A stretch of 40,529 bases of DNA from an uncultured Bacteroidales bacterium (GCA_946613135.1 CAMOFI010000005.1:1-40529), one strand, 5' to 3'. Numbered from the stretch's first letter, positions 26,512-36,181 are shown. Numbers and translations are program-made. Notes: generated by a model from the letters alone, not told the origin.

Positions 26512-27990
26512 ATGAAACTGACCGAAATATTACACGACATAGAATTCAAGTCTTTCTGCGAAGGAAAGGAATGCAGCGTAGACGAACGCAACATTGACGG
26601 GATTGTATTCGATTCACGCAAGGCGACGAAAGGTTATCTGTTTGTGGCCCAAAAGGGTGTCCATACCGATGGGCATATGTACATCAGCAAGGCAATAGAG
26701 CAAGGATGCAACACCGTGATATGCTGCGACCTGCCCGAGAAACAACCCGAAGGGGTCTGCTTTCTGAAGGTTAATGATGCCGACATGGCTCTCGGCATGG
26801 CAGCAGCAAACTTCTACGGCAACCCATCGAAGAAACTGCAACTGATCGGGATCACGGGAACCAACGGCAAAACGACAACGGTGACATTGCTTCACCGCAT
26901 GATGCGCGACATGGGCGTCCATGCAGGTCTGATCTCCACAATAGTGAACCGCATCGACGACGAAGAATTACAGGCGACACACACGACACCCGACGCCGTA
27001 GAACTGAACATGCTGCTTGCCAAGATGGTGGAAAGAGGCTGCGAATACTGCTTTATGGAAGTAAGCTCGCACGCCATAGTACAGAAACGCATTGCAGGAA
27101 TAAAGTTTGCCGGGGCCATTTTCAGCAACATCACTCACGACCACCTTGACTACCACAAGACGATGGCCAACTATATTGCAGCAAAGAAAACACTTTTCGA
27201 CAACTTGCCGGAACAGGCTTTCGCTCTTACCAACATCGACGACAAAAACGGACTTGTGATGGTTCAGAACTGCAAAGCGAATGTGAAGACATATAGCCTG
27301 CAGACTGTTGCCGACTTCAGATGCAAGATTGTGGAAAGTACCATTCATGGACAGGAACTGCAACTGAGCGTAAATAGCAATGCCCCTCAAGAATTCTGGT
27401 CACCCTTGGTAGGTCGCTTCAACGCTTATAACATTACCGCCATCGTGGCAACAGCCATATTATGCGGGTTCGGAACAGAGGAGACACTTAGGGCTGCAAG
27501 CAAGCTTCATGCCGCACCGGGACGTTTCCAGTACCTGCATGGCAAAGGCATCACTGCCATCGTGGACTACGCCCACACTCCTGACGCTCTCCAGAATGTG
27601 ATAGACACAATAAACGAAGTTCGCGACAAACGCCAAAACCTCATAGTTGTTGTAGGATGCGGCGGCGACCGCGACCCGTTGAAGAGACCCATCATGGCCA
27701 GAATCGCCGCAACAGGAAGCGACCATCTGGTACTGACATCGGATAACCCGCGTACCGAAGACCCCGAAAAAATACTCGACAGCATGGAAGAGGGACTGGA
27801 TGCTGAACAACGTTCAAAAACTGTACGAATCAGCGACCGCAGACAGGCAATAAAGACAGCAACAATGATGGCACACGAGGGCGACATAATCCTCATTGCC
27901 GGCAAAGGACATGAAACATATCAAGAAATCAACAACATAAAACACCACTTCGACGACCGTGAAGAAATTGGAAAACTGCTAAGCATCTGA
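26512..27990 (+). CDS. murE: UDP-MurNAc-L-Ala-D-Glu:meso-diaminopimelate ligase
   Basis: MurE adds the third residue of the peptidoglycan stem peptide in the cytoplasm with ATP. The protein has 492 residues and the three Mur-ligase domains: an N-terminal substrate domain (VFDSRKATKGYLFVA), a central ATPase with ITGTNGKTTT near residue 115 and MEVSSHAI, and a C-terminal domain with DYAHTPDAL and GCGGDRDPLKRP. The DNPR motif (in SDNPRTEDP) marks enzymes that use meso-diaminopimelate rather than lysine, so an mDAP-type wall is inferred. Confidence 0.97.
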   Translation: MKLTEILHDIEFKSFCEGKECSVDERNIDGIVFDSRKATKGYLFVAQKGVHTDGHMYISKAIEQGCNTVICCDLPEKQPEGVCFLKVNDADMALGMAAANFYGNPSKKLQLIGITGTNGKTTTVTLLHRMMRDMGVHAGLISTIVNRIDDEELQATHTTPDAVELNMLLAKMVERGCEYCFMEVSSHAIVQKRIAGIKFAGAIFSNITHDHLDYHKTMANYIAAKKTLFDNLPEQAFALTNIDDKNGLVMVQNCKANVKTYSLQTVADFRCKIVESTIHGQELQLSVNSNAPQEFWSPLVGRFNAYNITAIVATAILCGFGTEETLRAASKLHAAPGRFQYLHGKGITAIVDYAHTPDALQNVIDTINEVRDKRQNLIVVVGCGGDRDPLKRPIMARIAATGSDHLVLTSDNPRTEDPEKILDSMEEGLDAEQRSKTVRISDRRQAIKTATMMAHEGDIILIAGKGHETYQEINNIKHHFDDREEIGKLLSI

Positions 27991-28084
27991 CAAAACTATA
28001 ACTTACATGCGAACAACTGTCACAATTTCTTCTCTCTTTTATACACTGTAGAAATCACGAATCAATAACAATAAAAAGAACATT

Positions 28085-29362
28085 ATGTTATATTATCTTT
28101 TCAACTGGCTGGACAAAACATTTGATTTCCCTGGTGCTGGAGTTTTTCAATACATCTCGTTCAGGGCAGCAATGTCTGCTATCACATCTCTGATAATCAT
28201 GCTCATCCTGGGCAAACCATTCATAAAATGGTTGAAGAAAAAACAAATCGGCGAAACAGTTCGCGACTTGAATCTCGAAGGCCAAAAGGATAAGGAAGGC
28301 ACTCCCACGATGGGCGGAATTCTGATTCTGGCATCGATAATAATACCCACTTTGCTCTTCGCAAAGCTCGACAACATTTACGTGCTCATAATGCTGGGCA
28401 CAACAGTGTGGCTCGGACTGATAGGTTTTTTGGACGACTATATAAAGGTGTTCAAAAAAGACAAAAAAGGGTTGAAAGGTAAATACAAAGTTATCGGACA
28501 AGTCATCCTGGGACTGGCCGTTGGTCTGTTGATAATGTATCATCCTGACATCACCATCAAAGAAACATCGTCGGTGGAATCGTACGTGGCTTCTCACAAT
28601 GTAAACATCCAAGACAACTACGAGAAAGCCAAAAACGAGTTCTCGCGTGACCCCGTGAAATCAACCAAGACAACCATCCCGTTCGTGAAAAACCACGAGC
28701 TCGACTATGCAAAGATTATAACCTGGATGGGCGACTGGACCAAAAACTGGGTATGGCTGGTATATGTTATCATTGTAATCCTGGTAGTTACCGCCACATC
28801 GAACGGAGCAAACCTCACCGACGGCATCGACGGACTGGCGACAGGAACATCGGCAATAGTGGGCTCCACATTTGCCATCCTGGCATGGGTATCGGGCAAC
28901 ATAATATTCGCCAACTACTTAAACATAATGTTCTTACCTAATATAGGCGAACTTGCGATATACATTACGGCGTTTGTCGGTGCCACGCTGGGCTTCCTAT
29001 GGTACAACACTCATCCCGCCGAAATATTCATGGGCGACACAGGATCGTTGGCCATCGGAGGAATCATTGCTGTTTTTGCCCTCCTCATCCGCAAAGAACT
29101 GCTTATCCCTATCATTTGCGGCATATTCCTTATAGAGAGCCTTTCGGTGATAATACAGACTGCCGGATGCAAGGCATACAGACGTCGGCACAAACTGCCA
29201 GTCGGCGAAGCTGTACCCGTCGACAAAAGACCGTTTCTGATGACCCCTCTTCATCACCACTACCAAAAGAAAGGAATAAAAGAGCAGAAAATCGTCATGC
29301 GCTTTTACATTGTAGGTATTGTACTGGCCATCATCAGCATTGTGACACTCAAACTCAGATAG
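28085..29362 (+). CDS. mraY: Phospho-MurNAc-pentapeptide transferase MraY
   Basis: MraY transfers phospho-MurNAc-pentapeptide to undecaprenyl phosphate, making lipid I in the inner membrane. The protein has 425 residues and about ten membrane helices. The motifs are KEGTPTMGG, the Asp pair in [23 protein letters not shown], the catalytic-region [16 protein letters not shown], and the [12 protein letters not shown] histidine motif. It is longer than E. coli MraY (360) because of a ~60-residue loop near residues 165-215, common in Bacteroidota. A 56-bp gap separates it from the murD remnant. Confidence 0.97.
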   Translation: MLYYLFNWLDKTFDFPGAGVFQYISFRAAMSAITSLIIMLILGKPFIKWLKKKQIGETVRDLNLEGQKDKEGTPTMGGILILASIIIPTLLFAKLDNIYVLIMLGTTVWLGLIGFLDDYIKVFKKDKKGLKGKYKVIGQVILGLAVGLLIMYHPDITIKETSSVESYVASHNVNIQDNYEKAKNEFSRDPVKSTKTTIPFVKNHELDYAKIITWMGDWTKNWVWLVYVIIVILVVTATSNGANLTDGIDGLATGTSAIVGSTFAILAWVSGNIIFANYLNIMFLPNIGELAIYITAFVGATLGFLWYNTHPAEIFMGDTGSLAIGGIIAVFALLIRKELLIPIICGIFLIESLSVIIQTAGCKAYRRRHKLPVGEAVPVDKRPFLMTPLHHHYQKKGIKEQKIVMRFYIVGIVLAIISIVTLKLR

Positions 29363-29418
29363 AACACTAACAAACTAAAAGAACTATAAATCCAACTTTA
29401 ACAAAACATCTTTGAAAT

Positions 29419-29964
29419 ATGTACGAATCATTAGCAACACAAGGACGCACCTCGGTACACACCGGTCTGGCTGGCATCGACTCGGCAAGACTGAAAAAAC
29501 TGCGTAGCAGCCACCTTAAAGAGTGCTTCAACTTGATCGACGAAATGAGACACAAACTCGAATTCGTGGCACGCATCAAGGGAGTATCCTTTATCGATGA
29601 TGCCGCCTCGCGCAGCGTCATGTCTACATGGTATGCACTCGAAACCATCGAAGGCAAAACCATCTGGATTGCCAACGGAAACCCGACAAACAGCAGCAAA
29701 GCCAACGAACTGAAACGGCTGCGCACTTTGGTGGAACAAAAAGTACAGACCATCATCACAATTGGAGACAGCACTCTGTACGAACAGGTTTTCGGCAGCG
29801 ACAAACTGAAAATCGTCGCAGCAAACAGCATGAACGAAGCAGTGACTAAAGCTTTCTACAGCTGCACCGAAAACATGAAAGTCCTCTTCTCGCCCGCCCT
29901 TGAAAATGGAATCTCGTACGAAACACAAGGCGATTCATTCAAACACGAAGTCAACGAACTGTAA
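29419..29964 (+). CDS. MurD C-terminal-domain-only protein (degenerate, likely non-catalytic)
   Basis: This 181-residue ORF sits at the usual murD position. HTGLAGIDSARLKKL, RHKLEFVARIKGVSFIDD and STWYALETIEGK align with the end of the central domain and the start of the C-terminal domain of Bacteroidota MurD. The N-terminal UDP-binding and central ATPase domains, some 270-300 residues, are absent, and the 56 bp upstream leave no room for them. Within the remaining domain, the DSKATN motif (E. coli Lys319 and Thr321) is DAASRS at 61-66, the GGxDK segment is NGNPTN, and SPACAS is SPALEN at 158-163. Such a protein cannot make UDP-MurNAc-Ala-Glu alone. The frame is intact, the codon use is like its neighbours, and the stop abuts the ftsW ATG. 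It is more likely a retained pseudoenzyme or scaffold than a decaying gene. A complete MurD must exist elsewhere, or be replaced. Confidence 0.85.
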   Translation: MYESLATQGRTSVHTGLAGIDSARLKKLRSSHLKECFNLIDEMRHKLEFVARIKGVSFIDDAASRSVMSTWYALETIEGKTIWIANGNPTNSSKANELKRLRTLVEQKVQTIITIGDSTLYEQVFGSDKLKIVAANSMNEAVTKAFYSCTENMKVLFSPALENGISYETQGDSFKHEVNEL

Positions 29965-31140
29965 ATGACCTCCGACAAGAAAGACATATTACACAAACTG
30001 CTAAACCCCTTCAAGGGCGACAAAGCGATATGGTTCATTTTTCTGATGCTGGCAATCATATCGCTCATATCGGTCTATAGCTCCGCAGGCTATCCGGCGG
30101 TCATCGCCGACACGACACCTTTGAGGGCTCTGATAAAACACGGGCTGTTTGTCGTTGCATCGTTCATTCTCGTCATTCTGTTGGCGAACTTTGACTATCG
30201 CAACTTCTCCGGAATGTCATGGTTCGGCTTTCTGATATCTGTGGCTCTGCTGATTGTTGCTGTGGCCATAGGACACGAAGACAATGCCGCCGGTTCAGGC
30301 ATGAGCAGATGGGTATATATCCCGCTGATAGGACGATTCCAACCATCCGAGTTCGCCAAAATCATCATCATCATCTATCTCGCAAGACTGTTGGCTCAAG
30401 AAAAAGAGACATTGCACGAGTGGACCACCCTGCGAAAAATACTCTTACCTATTCTTCTTGTTATCGGACTAATCGTCCCCGACAATCTGTCCACGGCACT
30501 TATCATATTTATTGTATGTTACGCCATGCTGAGGCTTACAAATGTCAACGCCAAGCAACTCAGACTGTCGGTCCTCGCTCTTTTGGCATTTGGACTGCTT
30601 GCCATTTTCGTAAGCGACAAACTCAACCTTCCGTTCCTTGAACGCTCCAGCACGTGGACGAGTCGCATAGACAAATGGTTGAATTTCGACGAAGAACAGC
30701 TCTCGCAAGAATCCATGGCCCGTATGGCTGTGGCCTCGGGAAAATTTTTCGGTGTCGGAGTAGGCTCAACAATTCAAGCAAGGCTGATGACACAAGCCAA
30801 CAACGACATGATATATTCTATAATCGTCGAGGAGACAGGCATGCTTGGTGGCCTTGTCGTTTTCCTGCTATACCTGTTCCTCTATATACGCTGCATTCGT
30901 ATTGCCTGGAGATGCGAGGGCGAATTCGGTCGCATGACCGTGGTTGGACTAAGTACCATGATATTCCTACAGGCAGGAATACACATGTGCGTCTCTGTCG
31001 GTGCCCTGCCGGTAACCGGACAGACCCTGCCGTTCATCAGCTCTGGAGGCTCGGCCTACCTGTGCATGGGTTTGGCGCTTGGAGTAATACAGTCTGTAGC
31101 CTACGACGTAAACCTGAAAGAAACTAAAGAGAATCATTAA
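29965..31140 (+). CDS. ftsW: Septal peptidoglycan glycosyltransferase FtsW
   Basis: FtsW is a SEDS polymerase that joins lipid II into glycan strands at the septum with FtsI. The protein has 391 residues and about ten membrane helices. YSSAGYP near the first helix, RWVYIPLIGRFQPSEFAK, the periplasmic-loop ARLMTQANNDMIYSIIVEETG (catalytic-region motif) and LPFISSGGSAYL are SEDS signatures. The ATG begins directly after the stop codon of the preceding murD remnant, so the two are surely cotranscribed and probably translationally coupled. Confidence 0.96.
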   Translation: MTSDKKDILHKLLNPFKGDKAIWFIFLMLAIISLISVYSSAGYPAVIADTTPLRALIKHGLFVVASFILVILLANFDYRNFSGMSWFGFLISVALLIVAVAIGHEDNAAGSGMSRWVYIPLIGRFQPSEFAKIIIIIYLARLLAQEKETLHEWTTLRKILLPILLVIGLIVPDNLSTALIIFIVCYAMLRLTNVNAKQLRLSVLALLAFGLLAIFVSDKLNLPFLERSSTWTSRIDKWLNFDEEQLSQESMARMAVASGKFFGVGVGSTIQARLMTQANNDMIYSIIVEETGMLGGLVVFLLYLFLYIRCIRIAWRCEGEFGRMTVVGLSTMIFLQAGIHMCVSVGALPVTGQTLPFISSGGSAYLCMGLALGVIQSVAYDVNLKETKENH

Positions 31141-31155
31141 CCAAAAATACAAGTC

Positions 31156-32277
31156 ATGAAAGCAATAATCAGCGGTGGCGGCACCGGTGGACACATCTTC
31201 CCTGCTATAGCAATAGCAAATGCCATCAAGGCCAGGTATGACGATGCCATTATTCTGTTTGTCGGTGCCGAAGGGCGAATGGAGATGGAAAAAGTGCCGG
31301 CCGCAGGTTACGAAATCAAAGGCCTTCCAATAGCAGGGCTGCAACGTAAACTTACACCAGCAAACATCATCAAGAACCTGCAGCTTCCCTTCAAGATGAT
31401 CAAGAGTCGCCGGATGGTCAAGAAAATCATTCGCGACTTCTCTCCCGACATAGTGGTTGGAGTAGGCGGTTTTGCTAGCGAACCTACGCTAAAAACTGCA
31501 GCGTCTATGGGATTCCCCACGCTGATTCAGGAGCAGAACTCCTATGCCGGATTGACAAACAAAATGTTAGCCAAGGATGCGCGAACCATATGCGTAGCCT
31601 ACGAAGGCATGGAGCGCTTCTTCCCGGCAGAAAAGATTGTCATCACCGGCAACCCGATACGGAAAGACATCGAACAGATGAGTGCCTCGACAGAAGATGG
31701 ACGCGCACACTTCGGTCTCGACAACGGTTCCAATGTACTTCTCATAATTGGTGGCAGCCTCGGAGCCCGCAGCATAAACAACATGATCCTGTCCAACCTG
31801 CAAAAAATCAAAGAGCAACAATCCTCACAGCAGGTACAGCTTATATGGCAGACCGGACAATGGATGTATGACGAGGCGCTAAAGGCTGTCGACGAAGCCG
31901 GAATGGGCAACATAATCAAAGTACACCGTTTCATCTCAAGAATGGATTTAGCCTACGCTGCCGCAGATGTGATCATATCGAGGGCAGGAGCCATATCCAT
32001 CAGCGAGCTGTGCATTGTCGGCAAACCGATCGTACTTGTCCCGTCGCCCAACGTGGCCGAAGACCACCAGACAAAAAACGCACTTGCACTTGTCAACAAA
32101 AATGCCGCCATTATGATTCGTGACAACGAGTGCGGCGAGCTCGGTATCGACACTGTATTCAATCTGCTCAACGACACAAGTCGAAGACTCTCCATGAGCA
32201 AAAACATCCAGTCGTTGGCAAAACGCAATGCTGCAGAACACATCGTCGACGAGATAGACAAAATAATCAAGAAATAA
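31156..32277 (+). CDS. murG: UDP-GlcNAc:lipid I GlcNAc transferase MurG
   Basis: MurG adds GlcNAc to lipid I at the inner face of the cytoplasmic membrane to make lipid II. The 373-residue GT-B protein shows GGGTGGHIFPAIAIA at the N-terminus, GVGGFASEPTLKTAASMGFPTLIQEQN, ITGNPIR, GGSLGARSINN and the UDP-GlcNAc site ISRAGAISISELCIVGKPIVLVPSP. It lies 15 bp after ftsW and 41 bp before murC. Confidence 0.97.
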   Translation: MKAIISGGGTGGHIFPAIAIANAIKARYDDAIILFVGAEGRMEMEKVPAAGYEIKGLPIAGLQRKLTPANIIKNLQLPFKMIKSRRMVKKIIRDFSPDIVVGVGGFASEPTLKTAASMGFPTLIQEQNSYAGLTNKMLAKDARTICVAYEGMERFFPAEKIVITGNPIRKDIEQMSASTEDGRAHFGLDNGSNVLLIIGGSLGARSINNMILSNLQKIKEQQSSQQVQLIWQTGQWMYDEALKAVDEAGMGNIIKVHRFISRMDLAYAAADVIISRAGAISISELCIVGKPIVLVPSPNVAEDHQTKNALALVNKNAAIMIRDNECGELGIDTVFNLLNDTSRRLSMSKNIQSLAKRNAAEHIVDEIDKIIKK

Positions 32278-32318
32278 CGCTCCACACTACAGTTCAAACA
32301 AGCTAAAAGACTCATACT

Positions 32319-33719
32319 ATGACATACTACTTCTTAGGTATCGGCGGAATAGGAATCAGCGCATTGGCTCGCTTTTTCAAGATGAGCGGACATACCGTAT
32401 GTGGCTACGACCGCACCGAGAGCCCGCTGACACGTCAACTCGAGAGCGAAGGCATTCCTGTCCATTACGACGACAACCCCGATAAGATTCCCGACAATAT
32501 CGACCTCGTCATCTACACACCCGCCGTCCCATACGACACTAAAGAATTCGAATTTCTGCGCAACAAAGGCGTCCCCATCAAAAAACGCTCGCAGGTGCTC
32601 GGCGAACTGACACATGGCAAGAAATGCATCGCCGTGGCCGGCACCCACGGCAAAACCACAACAAGCACACTGATAGCCCACCTGCTCAGCAAGACCGACA
32701 TCGGATGCTCCGCATTCCTTGGCGGCATATCGAAAAACTTCGAAAGCAACCTTGTCGTAAACAACGACAGCGAGTATATAGTGGTCGAAGCCGACGAATA
32801 CGACCGCTCCTTCCTGCAACTGCATCCCTATTATTCTGTAATTACCGCTACCGACCCCGACCACCTCGACATATACGGAACACACGAAAAAATGATTGAG
32901 GCCTTCGAGCAATACGCCAACCAGACATCGCCCGAAGGTGCCATCTTCGTGAAAGAAGGTCTGACCGGACACCACCACAATCACGAAGAAGACCACGCTC
33001 ACGAGGACGACGAGGACAAGACTCTGCATATAGGCGAAGAAATCAAACAATTCAGCTATTCGGCACGCTCCATCGAGCCCGACTATTACGCCATTAATGT
33101 CCGCAACTACAACGGCAACATCTTCTTCGACCTTCGCACACCAGAGCGGGTCCTGTACGACCTGGAGCTGCAAAACTCCTGTCTCTATAATGTAGAAAAC
33201 GCCGTCGCAGCCTCGGCTGTTGCTCTCCACTGCGGTCTCAACGAATATCAACTTCGCAGCGGTCTCAAGTCTTTCAAAGGCATCAAACGCCGTTTCGACG
33301 TCCGCATAAAAACCAAGGATCTGGTCTATATCGACGACTATGCACATCATCCAAGAGAAATTGCCGCAACAATCGAATCCGTAAAATATTTGTATCCCGA
33401 CAAAAGAATTGTAGGCATCTTCCAGCCTCATCTCTACTCGCGCACTCGTGACCTTGCCGACGGGTTCGCCGAAGCGCTAAGCCCGCTCGACGAAATAATC
33501 CTGATGCCCATCTATCCTGCTCGCGAAAAACCGATCCCTGGGGTATCATCCGGAATGATTCTGCGCAAAATCAATTCGATGAACAAATACTTAAGCACCC
33601 GCGAACAAATCCCCGATCTTGTCGACGCTCTCTACCCCGACGTGCTTCTCACTTTGGGAGCCGGCGACATCGACAGACTTGTACCCATACTTGAAGAACA
33701 TCTGAAAGAGAACATCTGA
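32319..33719 (+). CDS. murC: UDP-N-acetylmuramate:L-alanine ligase MurC
   Basis: MurC adds L-alanine to UDP-MurNAc, the first step of the stem peptide. The 466-residue protein has the N-terminal Rossmann motif GIGGIGISALA, the ATP loop AGTHGKTTT near residues 108-115, VEADEYDRSF, DHLDIYGTHEKM and the C-terminal DYAHHPREI and FQPHLYSRTR. Unusual is a His/Asp/Glu-rich insertion at residues 217-233 (HHHNHEEDHAHEDDED after Gly217) in the central domain; I know no such segment in typical MurC. The other active-site motifs are intact, so it should be active. Confidence 0.96.
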   Translation: MTYYFLGIGGIGISALARFFKMSGHTVCGYDRTESPLTRQLESEGIPVHYDDNPDKIPDNIDLVIYTPAVPYDTKEFEFLRNKGVPIKKRSQVLGELTHGKKCIAVAGTHGKTTTSTLIAHLLSKTDIGCSAFLGGISKNFESNLVVNNDSEYIVVEADEYDRSFLQLHPYYSVITATDPDHLDIYGTHEKMIEAFEQYANQTSPEGAIFVKEGLTGHHHNHEEDHAHEDDEDKTLHIGEEIKQFSYSARSIEPDYYAINVRNYNGNIFFDLRTPERVLYDLELQNSCLYNVENAVAASAVALHCGLNEYQLRSGLKSFKGIKRRFDVRIKTKDLVYIDDYAHHPREIAATIESVKYLYPDKRIVGIFQPHLYSRTRDLADGFAEALSPLDEIILMPIYPAREKPIPGVSSGMILRKINSMNKYLSTREQIPDLVDALYPDVLLTLGAGDIDRLVPILEEHLKENI

Positions 33720-33740
33720 CTTTAACAACGACACCAATAC

Positions 33741-34517
33741 TTGAAACCCACAGTCAAACATATCATCATCATAGCGCTCCTGACGGCAATCGTCGTCACT
33801 TTCCACATTGTTCGTCGCAACTCTACAATGAGAGGGATTGAATCCCATATCGCAGAGGACGGCATCGGGCTGCTTTCTCCTACCGACATAGACAGCCTTA
33901 TCGTTCTTTCTCACCCTCACATCAGACAAACAGACATCAAAGACATTGACCGGAAAGCGATTGCCGAAACACTGAAACAACACCCGTACGTGGCAGATGC
34001 AACGACACGCCTGTCTACAGGAGGTAAGCTTTTGGTAGACGTCACTCCCAACACCCCTGTGGTCAGAATGTTTTATCAAGGCAACGAATTCTATATATCT
34101 CAGCAGGGAACTTGCATGCCTCTGTGTGCAAAAAAATTCTGCAATATACTTATAGGTAACGTAAATCTCAGCGAGCCCTTATTGGCTAATACCTCCGCCC
34201 TGAATCTCGCAGACACTGCAAACCACAACCAGCCATCATCTCTGCTTAAAATATGGAAGACAGCTTGTTTCCTTAACGACAATCCAAAATACGGAGACAT
34301 TTTCGACCAAGTAAGCATTGCTGCCAACGGCGACATCTGCCTCATCCCGAAATTAGGCGAACTGACCGTCATCCTCGGCGACACAACACAGATGAATACA
34401 AAATTCGAGAACCTGTGGGCTTTTCTTGATCAGGGCATCAGCCTCGTAGGGTGGGACACCTATTCTGTCATAAACCTCAAATACAGGAACCAAGTTGTCT
34501 GCACAAAGAAAAAATAA
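33741..34517 (+). CDS. ftsQ: Cell division protein FtsQ
   Basis: The 258-residue bitopic protein has a short basic N-terminus, a membrane helix near residues 8-25 (IIIIALLTAIVVTFHIV), and a periplasmic POTRA-like segment (TDIDSLIVLSHPHIRQTDIKDIDRKAIAETLKQHPYVADATT) followed by the beta domain (GGKLLVDVTPNTPVVRMFYQGNEFYISQQGTCMPL). FtsQ recruits the FtsL/B pair and controls FtsWI. The start is TTG at 33741, 21 bp after murC; no ATG in frame would keep the membrane helix. The position between murC and ftsA supports the call. Confidence 0.92.
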   Translation: MKPTVKHIIIIALLTAIVVTFHIVRRNSTMRGIESHIAEDGIGLLSPTDIDSLIVLSHPHIRQTDIKDIDRKAIAETLKQHPYVADATTRLSTGGKLLVDVTPNTPVVRMFYQGNEFYISQQGTCMPLCAKKFCNILIGNVNLSEPLLANTSALNLADTANHNQPSSLLKIWKTACFLNDNPKYGDIFDQVSIAANGDICLIPKLGELTVILGDTTQMNTKFENLWAFLDQGISLVGWDTYSVINLKYRNQVVCTKKK

Positions 34518-34536
34518 AAACTTAATACATAATACC

Positions 34537-36042
34537 ATGAACAATCAGAACGACATCATTGTAGGCTTAGACATTGGGACAACCAAAATTGCCTGTTTCA
34601 TCGGCCAGCGCGGCGAAGGTGAAAAAATCAAAATCATCGGTTTCGGCAAAACCGAGTCTAAAGGCGTCGAACGAGGCGTAGTAAAAAACATCAAGGACAC
34701 CGCACGCTCAATCCAAAAAGCCGTAGCCGATGCCTCCGAGCAAGCCGGCATCGAAGTCCGCGAGGTCTATGTCGGCATTGCCGGACAGCACATCAAAAGC
34801 ATCAACAACCTCGGTTCTTACTCCATACCCCCAGACCACGACATTATCCAGACCGAAGATGTAGAAAAGCTGATTGAAGATCAATACAACATCCCTCTCA
34901 ACCCTGGCGAAGAAATAATCCACATCTTCCCGCAAAACTTCATTGTCGACGGCGAAGAACTGAGTCCAAGCGTTGAGCCGGTCGGAGTAGTGGGCAAACA
35001 GCTCAAGTCCAATTTCCACATCGTCACAGGCAACACGATGAACCTTCGCGCTATCCACGACAGCGTAGAACGCGCCGGACTCACCATCAAACGGGTCGTC
35101 CTCGAACCCATCGCCTCTTCCTACGCCGTTCTCGACGACACCGACAAAGACGCCGGCGTGGCACTCGTCGACATCGGTGGCGGCACAACAGACATCGCCA
35201 TTTTCAACGAAGGCATAATACGACACACCACCGTACTGCCTCTTGCCGGCAACGCCATAACAAACGACATCAAAGAAAACTGCCGTATCATGCGCAGCCA
35301 GGCCGAGGCACTCAAGACAAAGTTTGGCTCGTGTCTGCCTCAGAACGTAAGCGAAAACGACATTATAGCCATTCCCGGACTGCGGGCACAGCCTCCTCGC
35401 GAAATAAGCATGCGCACCCTCGCCGGCATCATCAAGGCTCGTACCGAGACAATCCTCGAACAGGTAGACTTCGAAATCAAACAGTCTCACCTCGAAAAAG
35501 AAATCTTTGCAGGTATAGTTCTCACTGGCGGCGGAGCACAACTCCGGCACATCAAGGATCTGACAGAGTACATAACAGGCATTGACACTCGTATAGGACT
35601 GCCCAACGAACATCTTGACAGAGACACCGACAACGAGATTATAAATACGATGTACGCAACAGGAATAGGTCTTGTGCTCTACGGATTCGACGAACTCGAC
35701 AAATACCGCCAGCAACTCGAGGAGGATGACAACCAAAACACTCATGCCGAACCAGACAATACACACGAAACATCCATACCAAAAGACAACGCCAACGATA
35801 TTTTCGCCGACATGCCTACTGCCAACGAAAGTACAACTCAAAAGCCTCTCGACGACATAGAACGAGAGATGCCGGCAACTCCCAAAACCGAACCTGCCGA
35901 CACAACTCCCGACGTGTCACGACGCCGTCCGCGCAAACCCGGTTGGGGCAGTCAAGCCATGAAAGCAATCGACAAATACTTCGGACGTGTTTTCGGCGAC
36001 GACACCATTCGAAACGAAGGCAAAGACGAGAAAGACATCTGA
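34537..36042 (+). CDS. ftsA: Cell division protein FtsA with long C-terminal linker
   Basis: FtsA is an actin-like ATPase that tethers FtsZ filaments to the membrane. I choose the ATG at 34537 (501 residues) because VGLDIGTTKIACFIGQRG, the phosphate-1 loop, follows directly; an upstream TTG at 34495 only adds sequence within the ftsQ end. VALVDIGGGTTDIAIF is the phosphate-2 motif and GIVLTGGGAQL the adenosine motif. After the core (~residue 400) comes an ~85-residue polar linker rich in T, P, D, E and N. A basic/amphipathic stretch near the end (WGSQAMKAIDKYFGRVFG) is the probable membrane-targeting helix. Confidence 0.95.
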   Translation: MNNQNDIIVGLDIGTTKIACFIGQRGEGEKIKIIGFGKTESKGVERGVVKNIKDTARSIQKAVADASEQAGIEVREVYVGIAGQHIKSINNLGSYSIPPDHDIIQTEDVEKLIEDQYNIPLNPGEEIIHIFPQNFIVDGEELSPSVEPVGVVGKQLKSNFHIVTGNTMNLRAIHDSVERAGLTIKRVVLEPIASSYAVLDDTDKDAGVALVDIGGGTTDIAIFNEGIIRHTTVLPLAGNAITNDIKENCRIMRSQAEALKTKFGSCLPQNVSENDIIAIPGLRAQPPREISMRTLAGIIKARTETILEQVDFEIKQSHLEKEIFAGIVLTGGGAQLRHIKDLTEYITGIDTRIGLPNEHLDRDTDNEIINTMYATGIGLVLYGFDELDKYRQQLEEDDNQNTHAEPDNTHETSIPKDNANDIFADMPTANESTTQKPLDDIEREMPATPKTEPADTTPDVSRRRPRKPGWGSQAMKAIDKYFGRVFGDDTIRNEGKDEKDI

Positions 36043-36181
36043 CGTTGAAAAACCTGTTGAAAACAATTGCCGCACAACATTCAGCATCAGAACAATAAAA
36101 CGTATCTTTACAACTGATTTACACCATCGCCATATCGGCACAAATCATTTATTACCAATAATCTGAATAGAAATAAGTACA

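Noticed and set aside
29363-29418. Possible frameshifted N-terminal part of murD upstream of the C-domain ORF
   Set aside because: The gap to the mraY stop is only 56 bp and reads as AT-rich spacer, so no frameshift or sequencing error within the window can restore the missing ~270-300 residues.
32334-33431. 365-codon minus-strand ORF opposite murC
   Set aside because: It is a long antisense shadow of murC caused by biased codon use; murC has every family motif on the plus strand.
34708-35841. 377-codon minus-strand ORF opposite ftsA
   Set aside because: It is an antisense shadow of ftsA; the composition (Val, Phe, Cys, Asp rich) is typical of such frames and no motif is visible.
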